A DNA stretch of 64,000 nt from assembly GCA_000310025.1 (NCBI GenBank), contig FN649731.1, positions 2,227,220 to 2,291,219 on the forward strand, read 5' to 3'. The notes beneath the pieces are model-generated. The model saw only the letters and a list, made by a program, of their open reading frames with translations, searched no databases and was not told the DNA's origin. Within the stretch, counting starts at the first letter, position 1. Each line of letters begins with the position of its first letter. Made by a program: the position numbers and the translations under genes. Shown one piece after another: positions 10,263 through 21,400 of this stretch. The stretch comes from Ectocarpus siliculosus. Taxonomy: Eukaryota; Sar; Phaeophyceae; Ectocarpales; Ectocarpaceae.

Positions 10263-13200
10263 CACGCCCTCGCTACAAGTATATGGTAGAGAATCACAGG
10301 TCCGAATGTAGCTGACATCCTCTTCCAGTCATGCTATGCAGTTTTTCTACAGGCGGCGTAGAACTCTACACGACCAGCAATACTTCCGTACGTGTCTTGG
10401 AGCTTGGTTAAAACATGGAGTGACGAACAGTATTTACAGGTTTTGCGGGCGGGAACTTGTCAGTTTCATGTATCGCCTACACAACTTGTCCTAAACAAGG
10501 AATCGTACTGTGGAATTTTCACCTGCGGCGTGTGGTGCACGCTGGTTGTGTGCACACACTGCTAGTGAATGCAGGGCCCGGAAAGTAACAGCGAACTGTT
10601 GCTGTAGGTGAGATCCTAAATATCCTAACAGAGAAGAACAGAAGAGAGAACCTGTCGCCTGAAACCATATCTTGTCTTTGGCTGTTGCATCTCCAGGGTT
10701 GATTCTTGGTATACACGAAATCTCGGGATACATCTTGGTCCATCAAAGCCGCTTCGTTTTTACAGGTCCTGCCAATCAATATTACAACGCACAAAGGGAT
10801 CGGACCTTCATAAAATTGACCCTTACAACCACTTCGCTATCATGTCACCCGATACTCTCATGGGGCGTTGTGTCTCCGCGCGTACCCAGGATGCATCTGC
10901 GGCAGCATCTGCTCTGTACCTCGACCCCTCCCTCCAGGCGAGGATAGTACGTCCACCAACAGCAACATCAGCAGCTGCAGGCAATACGGGTGGGATAGTG
11001 GACGGAGCTAGCGCCATTCCTTCTGGTGGCTCTGATGCCAACGTGAAGTGTGCTCATGCGGGGAAAGAGGAATTCGCACCACCCAGGCAGGCTTCACACG
11101 CCTCTCACGAAACGGGCAGGCCATCGCACAATGAGGGCCCACTTGTCATCATGTCGGACGCAGACAAGCACCGCCCCAACCCCGACCGCCGGAAAAACAG
11201 AATGACAAAGCAGTGTTGCACACATTGACGAACGTGACCTTTAGTCACGGTCAACATAAGTTTCATCAAAAGTTGTGCGTGACGTGCGGCAGCGTGGGAA
11301 GCATGAACAAAGGCAAGCAACGAGGGCCCGCTGACTGTGTTCATGTTCGGCACAGGCAACTGCACAATCCGATCCTACACGCCGAAACGCGTGAAAACGC
11401 AGAGGGGCTGGAGGCGTAGGAAGCAGATCGGGGTCTGAGGTTTGATACGTTGTTGTCTACGCCATGGAATATGAGAAGGAGAGACAGGGGCAGCAAGAGG
11501 TAAAGCTTGACATGAAGAGCAGTGAGCTTGTTTCAAGTCTGAAAGGACAAACGTACAAGCGATAGGTCGTTGGTCTAACGCGGCGTGTATATACTAGAGT
11601 CCTGCTTGTTCGGTTGTCCGTGTACTTTGACATGTATCTTTAGCCCTTACACGAGGAATGTGTAGCATGCGTCTGTGTGGGAATAGAGGTGTGTTTTATT
11701 GGTGTAAAACTAATGTACAATAGGTACGTGTGGGCGTACATGCTATGAACACTGACGGTGAGGTTGGTGGTGATTGTGTTGATTCTATGTCGCTTACCTT
11801 CGTTCGTGTAACATGCACCAGCGTTCACGAAGAGGGCGTAACATTCACGGAAGCAAAGTGATCGGCTGATAAAAACAGAACGATCAAGCGTCGGCGGACT
11901 AACGTATATGGCCCATGAACCTGTGCGTTAGCATAAATGGTAGAGGGAGGAGTTCCTGCACTGACTGCAACACCGTCGCTCAGGGTACAGACGATGCTTG
12001 GCCCCCTCTGCCAGCTAGCCACGGGGGGTGTCGTGGGAAGGGTATGCATGCACAGAGGGAACTCATCAACAGTCCGTGCATGCGTCTATCGCCAAGGTTT
12101 GTATTAAGGCGTGCATGCTCTCGACAATCTTGAAGTTGGAAACCCAGGCCCTATATGTATGTTCTACGCGCAGCAACACGCTGCCCCCCCCGTTCGTATG
12201 CATTACTTTTTCCCACATCGATTGTACGGCGCTATCATAGCGTTTACCGCTATGCAATCAAAGGGTGGATCGTCCCTTACTATTGCTAACCTAGACACAT
12301 CAATGTCACCTGCAATCAAAGTTTGAAATACAAGTGCAGCAAAACTGAAAAGACAAGGAGACCACGGGGTCACGACAGCGATGCTGCTGCGATGCGCGCA
12401 GGCCACCAACAGGTCTTCAAAAATGCGGGTCAGCTACGGAGATCAGACCAACGACAGATAAAAAAAAAATGACCCCACGACAGACACGGCAGCGAATATA
12501 AACCCCTTCGATACAAGCCTTGAACTCCAACGAATGCATGCGTTCGACGAGGCCACTCCATACCCGTTCAGGACCCACTGAGAAGCGGACGGCTGCAAAC
12601 AAACAGCAACGACGGCATACATGGTAAGAGGGGGGGAGGGCGGAAGAGAGCGAGGGGGTGTCAACAATGTACAGCGCTTTGAGGCCAATGAAGATCCTTT
12701 GGCTGTGCATGACATTGTTTTAGCTCCTTCGAGCGGTGTTGAGGTGCGCCTCAAAGGCATCTGTTACCTACCCATGTCCCTCCCGTGCGGTGCCTTTTGC
12801 CACCATTCCTTGCCACGAGAAAATCAGCCTTGGTGACGACAAGCTACACATCAAAGGTGGTGGCCGGAGAATGAACCGTATCACAGCACATCACCACGCA
12901 GCAGGAACAGCACTACAGCAGTGCGAGAGCCACACCAGGGGGATAAACTGCGGCGCGCCTGCGTTGTTCACCTGAGCGGGTGGCTAGTCCCCTGGGGTCG
13001 GGTCGGTGATCTCCTGCTTGAGCTCCTTGACCACCTTCGCCCACCATCGCTTGAGAAAGAATTACCGAGGCGAATGAGGGAGAAGGAGGCGGCATTATTA
13101 TTAGACAGATCATCATCATACAGTTTCCGCGTGCAGAGCCGCCCTTGTCAGGTTGCTCTATATGTCATCTCACAACGCTATGGATGGCGAGGGGGGTAGG

Positions 13201-13660
13201 GGCTAAGAGTACATCAGTATCGCACGGTCACATCGCTTGCCTCACGGAGGTGTGATGCTCCAATTGTTTTCGGCTCAGTACGAGGCGATATGAACAGTGC
13301 GCTTTTTCCCGAAGTTTTGTAAACTTTCCAAAGCAGGGAATATTGCGACTGGAGTTCGAAGGCAAACAAATTGAAGAAATCTCAAAGATAGGAAATATTT
13401 TCCGTTCCAGATCTTCTCACTTCCAGCGTTTTCGAAAATTTCCACTTTTTTCGATGACTTCCAAATGTAAACTACTATGGATATCATCATTAGGATCCGC
13501 CCTGCCCTGGTAGACTTTTTCTGTCTTATTGGTGTGCACTATTGTAGACTAGCTCGACTGCAGCACGTTCGGGGCAGACCCCTTCACCTTTAAGTAGTAC
13601 ACCTTTAAGTAGGAAAGAAACACGTCATACACCTTGTCGTGTGCTCTCAGCAAGATTCTC
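10263..13660. other. Repeat-rich intergenic stretch, no firm gene
   Basis: The only frames with a somewhat coding-like composition are two plus-strand frames at 10842-11228 and 11213-11419. They overlap slightly and contain Cys/His-containing segments (for example LCVTCGSVGSMNKG). Neither has a recognisable domain or a convincing splice link, and a minus-strand frame overlaps them. A fragment resembling the tRNA-like repeat (GTTGGTCTAACG) lies near 11569. Otherwise nothing is recognised. Confidence 0.35.
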
Positions 13661-13664
13661 CATC

Positions 13665-13756
13665 CAACACTCCGTAACAAACCGACAACAACAACGACAA
13701 TGATTACATGATCAACACTCCGTAACAAACCGACAACAACAACGACAACGATTACA
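13665..13756. repeat. 48-bp tandem duplication
   Basis: Two near-identical copies begin with CAACACTCCGTAACAAACCG at 13665 and at 13713. They contain an ACAACAACAACGACAA segment and differ by single bases. Confidence 0.85.
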
Positions 13757-13796
13757 TACAGGGCATGGATGCACCTCGCCCCGTCGACCGCCAACG

Positions 13797-14364
13797 AAGC
13801 AGGCTACAGCTCTGACGGGGCCATGTTCGTGTGACAACACCGCCACCACCGCCACCATTCCTTCCACGACCATCGGTGCTGGAAAAGACCAAATGATGCA
13901 GCACGGGGGGAGCCAGATACTTTGCAGCAGTGGCGGCTTGCCGATTACTTCGAGGGCGGTCCTGTTCGAAGAAATCATGACGATCCCGCCAGCCGTAGCA
14001 CGCCCCATCGCTGTGTGTCGGTTTGGTGCCCTCGACCCCATGGACAGGTGAAACGGGCAGTGGGAAGCTATCCTGGGAGAGCTTGCGCTCCCAGGGTAAT
14101 CCTCCCACTGCCCGTTTCACGTATTGATCGCGTCGAGGGCATCGAAGCGGCTTATAACAGGGGGGAGCGTGGCGGTTGAGGGATCATGGCGATGTTTCGA
14201 ACAGGACCACGCTTGAAGTCGTGGGCAGTCCGCCACTGCTATGAAGCATCTGGCTCCCCGTGCTGCATGTTTGCGGTTTTTCCAGCACCGGTTGTACAGA
14301 AGGCGGTGGCGGCCTTGGGAATGCACACACACGAACATGGCCCCGTCAGAGTTGTAGCATGCTT
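13797..14364. repeat. Foldback (long inverted-repeat) element, unit A
   Basis: The two halves are imperfect reverse complements over about 200 bases each. Examples are CTCTGACGGGGCCATGTTCG at 13810 against CGAACATGGCCCCGTCAGAG at 14333, and GGTCCTGTTCGAA near 13955 against TTCGAACAGGACC near 14197. At the centre is a perfect 18-bp stem, GTGAAACGGGCAGTGGGA (14048-14065), with its complement at 14103-14120. It encloses a smaller stem, CCTGGGAG/CTCCCAGG (14072-14079, 14088-14095). No transposase is seen, so it is a non-autonomous foldback or MITE-like element. Confidence 0.85.
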
Positions 14365-14479
14365 GGAGGAGGGGGATCACCACGTTGGTCTCAGGATCGG
14401 TCACCCAGATCGCCCGTAAAGAACCCGCAACGGACATGAGTCCAAGGAAGATCGAGAACCTAATCAAGCACGGGAAACG

Positions 14480-15710
14480 CATGGTGAGAGTGGTCCTTAG
14501 TGGCTTTGATCTCGATAAGAGCGGGTTTTCCTCATCACGTGTAGCAGAGAAACGGTTCGTGTATGTCGAAATAGCGCGCTCGCGCGCGCGTCACAAAGCT
14601 AGGCATTTGACGTTTTCCAGAACAGGGGAACGAGAGGGAATCCTATCATTTCGCCAGCCTTTTTACGTGGCTGCTGAACCGCTGCCTCTGCCGAATATGT
14701 TTAATCATGATCCGCTGGAAGCGGACTGGTTGTTTGAGCGACGCTGGTTTTCCATTTTCTTCCGGTGCATGAGGAGACAGCTGTATTTTTTACTGGTCCT
14801 TTGCGAAGAACCATCCCCTTGCTTTGGGGGACCCTAGTGCAGCGGTAGCGCATTGCACGGCCGTTCATTCACCGGGGCGTTGCGGCTTATGGGATCATGA
14901 TGATCTCGTCTAACTGCACGGCCCTCTAAGTCGTCGGCAAGTCGCCACCGTTGTACAGCATTTGGCTCCTCGCGTGCTTGGTGTATCCGTCTTTTGAAGG
15001 TCGCCAAGTGTACACTTGACGACAGCCGCTAGGATCGCCAGTTTTATGTCAACGACCATCGGTGCTTCAAAAGACGGATACATGCAGCACGTGAGGAGCC
15101 AGATGCTGTACTGCAGTGGCGGCTTGCCGATGACTTTGCCGGCCGTGCTTTCCTAAGACCTCACGATCCCTTGAGCGGCAACGCCCCCCGCCGCTGTGAG
15201 CCACCCTGCAGCCCATGACGCCGTCAACCTGTGGAACGAGCCTTGAGCGGCGGTTTCGGGAGATCTTTCTTTTCTTTACCAGCCCAGGAGAAGATGCTTC
15301 ACGTGGCGAACAAGAACCCGCCCTTATCGAGACCAAGGCCACTTGCGGACCACCCTCACCATGCGCCGTGCTTGTTGGTACTTTTTCTCTGCACCATAGC
15401 TGGACTCACATGACTCCAATTGAGTTGAAGAGGAAGAACCCCAAACGAGCACGTAAAGCGCATGGTGATGTTGGTCCGTGAGTGGCTTCGATCTGAACAA
15501 GAGCCGCTTGGTCGCTTGTCACGTGAAGCAGAGAAACGATGTGTATATGCCCACGTCGAAAAAGAGCGCGCGTCACAAAGCTGCGCATTTGGCTCTTTCG
15601 CAGAACGGGGACACGGGGAAGAAATCGTAGGCTATTGCCGGCCGTTGTTCATGGCTGCTGACGACCGCTGCCTTGGGTGGAACATGTTAGTTATCATGAC
15701 CCGATGAACA
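14480..15710 (+). repeat. Pair of diverged direct repeats flanking foldback unit B
   Basis: The sequence at about 14480-14720 recurs at about 15460-15705. Shared landmarks, in order, are GCATGGTGA...TTGGTCC-like, GTGGCTTTGATCT/GTGGCTTCGATCT, AGCAGAGAAACG, GCGCGCGTCACAAAGCT, GGCTGCTGA and a GACC/ATCATGA end. Both copies begin downstream of a foldback element, so the whole block looks like a duplicated unit of foldback plus tail. Confidence 0.75.
14889..15172. repeat. Foldback element, unit B (related to unit A)
   Basis: The outer ends GGGATCATGATG (14890) and CCTCACGATCCC (15161) pair, as do GTATCCGTCTTTTGAA (near 14984) and TTCAAAAGACGGATAC (near 15067). The arms share GGCAAGCCGCCACTGC-like and GGAGCCAGAT-like sequence with unit A. 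The spacer contains the palindrome AAGTGTACACTT. It is shorter and more diverged than unit A. Confidence 0.8.
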
Positions 15711-18456
15711 CTGGGTTGCGACCGTCTTGATCAGCTTTGTTGTATTGGTTGTTGGTCTGGTTGCCACTTTTCTGCCTCCAGACTCCTCACGTTCGTGTGT
15801 TTGCTTTCTGTTGTTGCAACTGCAGTTGTGCAGTCTGGCTGCTGTGTCTTGTTTTTTGCCTTTGCTTCTGCTGTTGGAATGTGCTGCTGCTACCACGACC
15901 CTCTTTCGATGTTCTGTGTTGCCTGTACTTCTCTTGCGTGTTGTTGTCATCTTCACATTCCGCAATTGCAAATTGGGGTTTCTGACCCTACTACAGTATG
16001 GCACTGAAGAAATTTGTGGCAGGAATGCAATCTCACAAGACCATCATTTTTGTGACAGAAATCTTGGTACAGAAACCCTGTGACGAAATGTGAGATTGAC
16101 TTTCTCATAGCTCACGAAATCCAAGCACAGCCTGTTCGCTCTTGGCGGTGACCTCGGGTGACCAAACTAGTACTTACCGAAGTCTGACAGCTCGCCTCGT
16201 CGAGTTCCCAGAACGCCGGTAGCAGTGCAATGTAACGCTGAAATCACGGGTTCCGTTCGTTTTTCCTTCCTTGTTTTGCCCACTCTCTGTCGTTACTGTA
16301 CCGAAGACAGGCGCAGCCCATGACCAAAACCTTCAGCTACATCATCACAACGATGCCGCCTCTTCTTTATTTTTTCGCGTACGAGGGAGAGCATGCGCCT
16401 TCTGTTTGTCTTGCTTGCGGTTTACTTAATTAATCTTGCGGTGACAGGATGGATGAAAGCCTTCTTGTTTCCAACACGAGTTTCATGTGTGGGTGGGTTG
16501 CGTGGTATGTGTCCTTTGCATGCGATTTGGATGGAGGTGTTGCGGGGTAAGGCGAGTTGGTGTTGTCCCTTACACGCGAACGCAGATTGTGTGGTGGGAG
16601 AAAGGGTCTGTTTGTGCAGTTGTTTTATTCCTTACGAAGGAGAGCGCTTGCCTCGTGGACTTTGGTCGATGGTAGCCATCTGATGTGGAACGAATGTCAT
16701 GTTCTTCGTATAGTTTCCGATTTTTTACAGAAGGTCTACGGAGACTCGAGGCGTACAAATAGTACTTGTATCCCCGGGGGGTATGTATGCATCATGTGTT
16801 TTGATGGCGTAAGGGGTCCTGAAGGTTGGGCCCTCGTTCGTCAACGCTCTCTTTACGGAAAACAAGCAGAAGGCTTTTGCCTCTGATCACTCAATCAGCC
16901 TACTACCCCAACCCCTCCTGGGGATGGACTCTTGATCTGATGTGTATCTATTGATCAATTGCCAATCCTGGCACGTCTAGCCTCCATTCTTGTTTCTTCT
17001 TGCGGGTTGAGCTTGAGGCCCTTGCTTGAAAAAACAAAATGCCGCCTCGTCTCTGCGACTGCAGAAGCTCGTCGGCCGTTTTGCTGTACTAAATTGTTGT
17101 ACAAAAAGGTAGGATGGGTTCGAGCCTTCGCTTAGACTCAACGCGTGGCGCGTGGGTTTCTGTGATGTGCGACTCGTTCGTCGCGTTGTTGCTTACCGTG
17201 GTAGATTTTACACGAAGCAATGTGCGTGAGTGCGAATTTACGCACGGGACGCGACTGAATGAAGGAACGACTGACTGTCTTCGTACGTACGCCGGTATCA
17301 CCGTTCGTTACACCGCGTTACCGTGCAACATAGGCGGCGATCGCGGTGCGGAAATCAAATGATGATCGCTCGGTTCTTCTTGTGCTGTTGGCAGACCATC
17401 AATCCTCCGTGCGGAACCAGCGCACGCCGTGCAACAACACCGCACAATCGATATGGCGCTTTCCAATAAACGTGTTGCACGATAGGGAGGTTCACGCACA
17501 AACAGCTACCCAGGTTGTGTCTTGTGCACAAAACCTCCTCCCAACTTGCCCCAACCTCCCTAGACTATATGTAGGGTCAGCATGTACGCAAATAAATGTA
17601 CGCCGACGTGTGTGTGTAGCTAATAGCCCCGCATAACGGATTGCGTCGTTGGTCCAATATATGGGGCGGACTGGCAGCGTAGACTACATGTATGTCCAAG
17701 GTTGATTCCCAACGTCCCAACCTGACCCCTGGGAGGTTGGGCATCAATTACAACCTTTGGCCAACCCGTGTAAGTTTGTTGTACTTGCACGCACTCAACC
17801 ATTCGCAAGGCGTTGCGAAGTGTCATAATGTACATCTTGAACGTCCGCGAGCGAGTAATCCACTCAGCGATTTCTCCATCACATTGTTGCATACAACAAC
17901 TCGACCTTAGTTTTCATCCCTGTGCTGTGCCACCTCAATTACCCAACGTAAGCGAGATGTGCGACCCGGCACCAACCGGCGATCTTACGGGGGATTGAAA
18001 CGAACGTGGGCGGGTACGAAACGGCCCGAGTTTTTTTTTCTTTGTGCACGCATCTACACTTGTATCCGTAGAATCTATCTACAACATACACGCGTTAGTA
18101 GGCGCGGGGTGGCTGACTTCTGTGCTCGGGTCTATCTCTATGACATAGCTCGCCAGCGGGTCGTCGCATGGGTTCGGCCGGACAAATCTTGCTTGAACAG
18201 AAGAGCAAAGAAGAGTGGACGGGGGAGCGCGATTACCTCCAGCCGGCAGCCCCCACCGCGATGAAACCCTTCGATGATTCACGGTGCCCCTTTTTTGGAA
18301 AGTTCCACAAGACCACCTCAACTAAGCCAAGGCGCTGCAACACCGTGCGGCCGGGCAGCAGGAGCAGACCAGCTGCTTTCTTCGCAGCAGCACAGGAGAG
18401 ATAATCCCAAGCGTGCGCTTGCGCCGACAAAGGCAGAAAGAAAGGGGCAGAAAACG
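15711..18456. other. Intergenic stretch upstream of the AAA ATPase gene
   Basis: The region is T-rich near 15720-15960. A plus-strand frame at 16393-16683 starts with a hydrophobic, signal-peptide-like segment but has no recognisable domain or splice context. Near 17645 there is another GTCGTTGGTCCAA segment resembling the tRNA-like repeat. The last few hundred bases should hold the promoter and 5' UTR of the AAA gene, but no defined site was identified. Confidence 0.4.
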
Positions 18457-21400
18457 ATGGTTTGCCCCGTCCGACCGGCGTCCCTCTTGCTGGGCGTAGG
18501 ACTCGTACTGCTGTCCCCTGTCGAGTGCTCCCGCGCCAGGCGCAGGCATCATCCCACTCCGGCCGCGTACGCCAACAGCGGAGACAACCCCTCCCTGGTA
18601 ACTCCGCAGCAGGGACTGATCCGCGAGGAGTCCTCGATTCCTGGCGTGTCGATTTGGACTTCGAGAAGGGCAGCAGCAGCGTCAGCTTCCGCGCGAAGAC
18701 GGAGAGCTTCTTCCTCCTCTGCAGATCCCTCGTCAAGTGCCTCGTCGTACTGCTACAGCAATGCTGAACCAGCTGGGTTTCCTGGCGAATGCCAGGTGGG
18801 ATAGATGGCTGCATACGTAGGATCCACGGCGAGATTTTGTGTTTCGTTATCTCCTTGTTTGTCATGGACGAGACGCCATAGCAGCGGTTACCCCCCCCCC
18901 AGCCCCGCGTCGTCGGTGTTGCCTGGAACGTACACACGTGGGATCTCGTGAGCACCCACATACACAGACCGCTGCACTGCTTCGTACCGCTGCACTGCTT
19001 TGTACCGCTCTGCAAATTGAACTCCATGTCGCCCTTCAACTACTATGCAGCAGTACATTGTAGTGGAGAACGTGACTTGTGTTGTTAACGGATGGACTAC
19101 TCTGTCTGCTGTCATACGTCTCAGGACATGTGTGCCGAGACTTCTATTGGCAGCCTGTGTTTCGCTGCTTGTAGTTGAACATGAGGGTGTGACCTACCCG
19201 CCCCCCTTTCTACACATCTTCACCTCCTGTGCGTTGTTCACTGTTCACGTCTGGAAAAGGGGTTGCCCGAACACTGAGAAAAAGTATGCACCTACAGTAG
19301 CGTAGGTGGAAATACCAAAACGCATCACCACACCCTGTAAACGGAAAATAGGAAACGGGCATCTATCACAGCAGCTCTAGGAACAGGCTCAACAAAGTTT
19401 ACTTCTATAATACACGGGAGGCGTGTTCCTCGCATACGTGCGTGGCCCCCTCACGCCGCTACAAACTCGAAACCCCGCTCTCTGACAACAACCAAACCGT
19501 TCACCGGCTGTTGATGTTTTGGAGCAGGACGGGCGTGGGGGCATCGGAGACGCAGACGTAGAGCCGCCGTCCAGGGGCGCAAGGGAAGAAGCCAGGGAAG
19601 ACCTCGGCGAGGTGAAGTAAAGTGAAATGAGATACACATCGGATGAGATGAGACTCACACACCAGCACAAGTCACGTGTGTCCCAGCCAGGCAGAGGTGG
19701 AGGCGTAGCGGCGAATTTGAGCTCCTGACCTCCGGAGAACGGTTTTCGTTTAGCTTGATTGGATGCTTGAGCCGCTTGCCTTTAGAAATATCTACGAACT
19801 ACGCAAGTGTTTGTAGACCGATTGCTGGGCACTGGTGTATGCGAGAAGCGCTAAGAGCCAAGTTTTTACACATGCACAAGCCGTAGGAAATCATTCTCCC
19901 GCAGCATGAGAAACATTTTTTTTATCCTGTATTTCTTGTTGCTGGCATGTCAGCGTTTGTTCGGCGACGTTTTCATTGACATGGTGGTGGCGATGTGGCT
20001 CTCCCGACCTCCTGCTCTCCCGAAACGTACCCGTGCAGGATGAGTACGAAGGGGTGTTGACCACGGAGGAAGAGGAAGACGAGCACGCCAACGAGGACGC
20101 TCCCCCCGGGAGGCTTTTGGAGGAGGGGGGGGGGTCGGACTCTCAGGAGGATGACACGGACGATTCGGAGGACCGCTCCGAGGACGGACACGATGACGAC
20201 GACGACGAAGATGGCGACGACAGCTATGACGACGGTATGGCGTGGCCCGGGGGGGAGGGGGTACTCATAGTCGTGCATGACGTAATCGTTAGACCATCGA
20301 CCTCGCACCGGGTGGGGGGTTAAAATTGCGCTGCTCGTGTGAATTGGTGTGTGTGTGTGTTTTCGTGGTTGCCAGGAGGGAGGGAGGGGGGGCGCTTAGA
20401 TGTTGTTTGGTTTGATGAGTTGTTGGCGGAGTCGATGTTGTTTTGTGTCCAGATTCAGTCTCTTGACGATGGGCGTGGTATATTCTCTCACGATGCAGTA
20501 GTTGTAAAAGCGTGTTGTCAGTGTCGGCCATCGCGGTGCTTGTTCTGTGTGGTGGATTGGCTGATTGACGCGTTGAGAGCTCGTGTTGTAACGTCGCATT
20601 TTTGTGTGCTTCACGTAGCTCGGCTGGTGGCGACTTTTTCAACGACAGTCTTCAGAGATGATGACACCTGGGTCTCGTCTTCTCCCAGAGTAAAGATAGC
20701 TTTCCGCTTGACTCTTGTTCACAAATACCCGTCCCCCATCCACACACACACACACACATGGTGTTTTGCCAACATTTGCTCCGTGTGTTTCCGCAGGGAG
20801 CTACGACTCCCACGAAGAAGAGATGGAGGCGTCTCTCATGGGCGATGAAGTTCGTAGCGGCAGCAGCGGCGGCGTGGCGGGGTCGTCCATGTCACGGGAG
20901 AGCAGCGAGGCGAGGAGCCGGAGGGGGAGGGGCCGGGGCGGCGGCGAGATTTCCGCTCTCGCGAACAAGTACGAGGACGATGAGGAGGCGTGCTTCACGA
21001 GGGTCAAGGAGCTGTGGCACGACCGGGTGTGTGCGTTTGGGGAAGGGAAAAAGTGTTCTTTGTTTTGCGTCAAGATTTGAGTTGCTGAATACAGGGCGGC
21101 TGAGTAGGCTTAAGACGCTCATGTCTTCTGGTTGGGGCCGGGGGGGGGGGGGGGACTCGTTGTTTGCGTACCTTCGCCGTTTGACCGTTGGCTTCGCGTG
21201 TTCTTCAGAGGTGGTCCTTAGGTGTTCCTCCTCCTCGTAGAGACAAGACCTCAATCAATCAGTGCTGTAGGCGCTCTTGTATTTTCTCGCCGGGGGGAAG
21301 GGCGTTTTCGTGAATAGCGATGTGCGGTGTGAGTACGAGGCATTGTTCCCGCAGGGTGTGGAGATGGGGTATGACTGGATGCTCGAGTGCGGTGATGCAG

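Noticed and set aside
14833-14880. A tRNA start (GTGCAGCGGTAGCGC resembles a D-arm)
   Set aside because: No B-box or cloverleaf follows at the right distance; it lies in the foldback repeat block.
13665-15710. CRISPR array
   Set aside because: The repeats are long inverted and tandem units without regular spacers, and the genome is eukaryotic.
16393-16683. Small secreted Cys-containing protein with a signal-peptide-like start
   Set aside because: Apart from the hydrophobic N-terminus there is no supporting evidence; overlapping frames are equally open.
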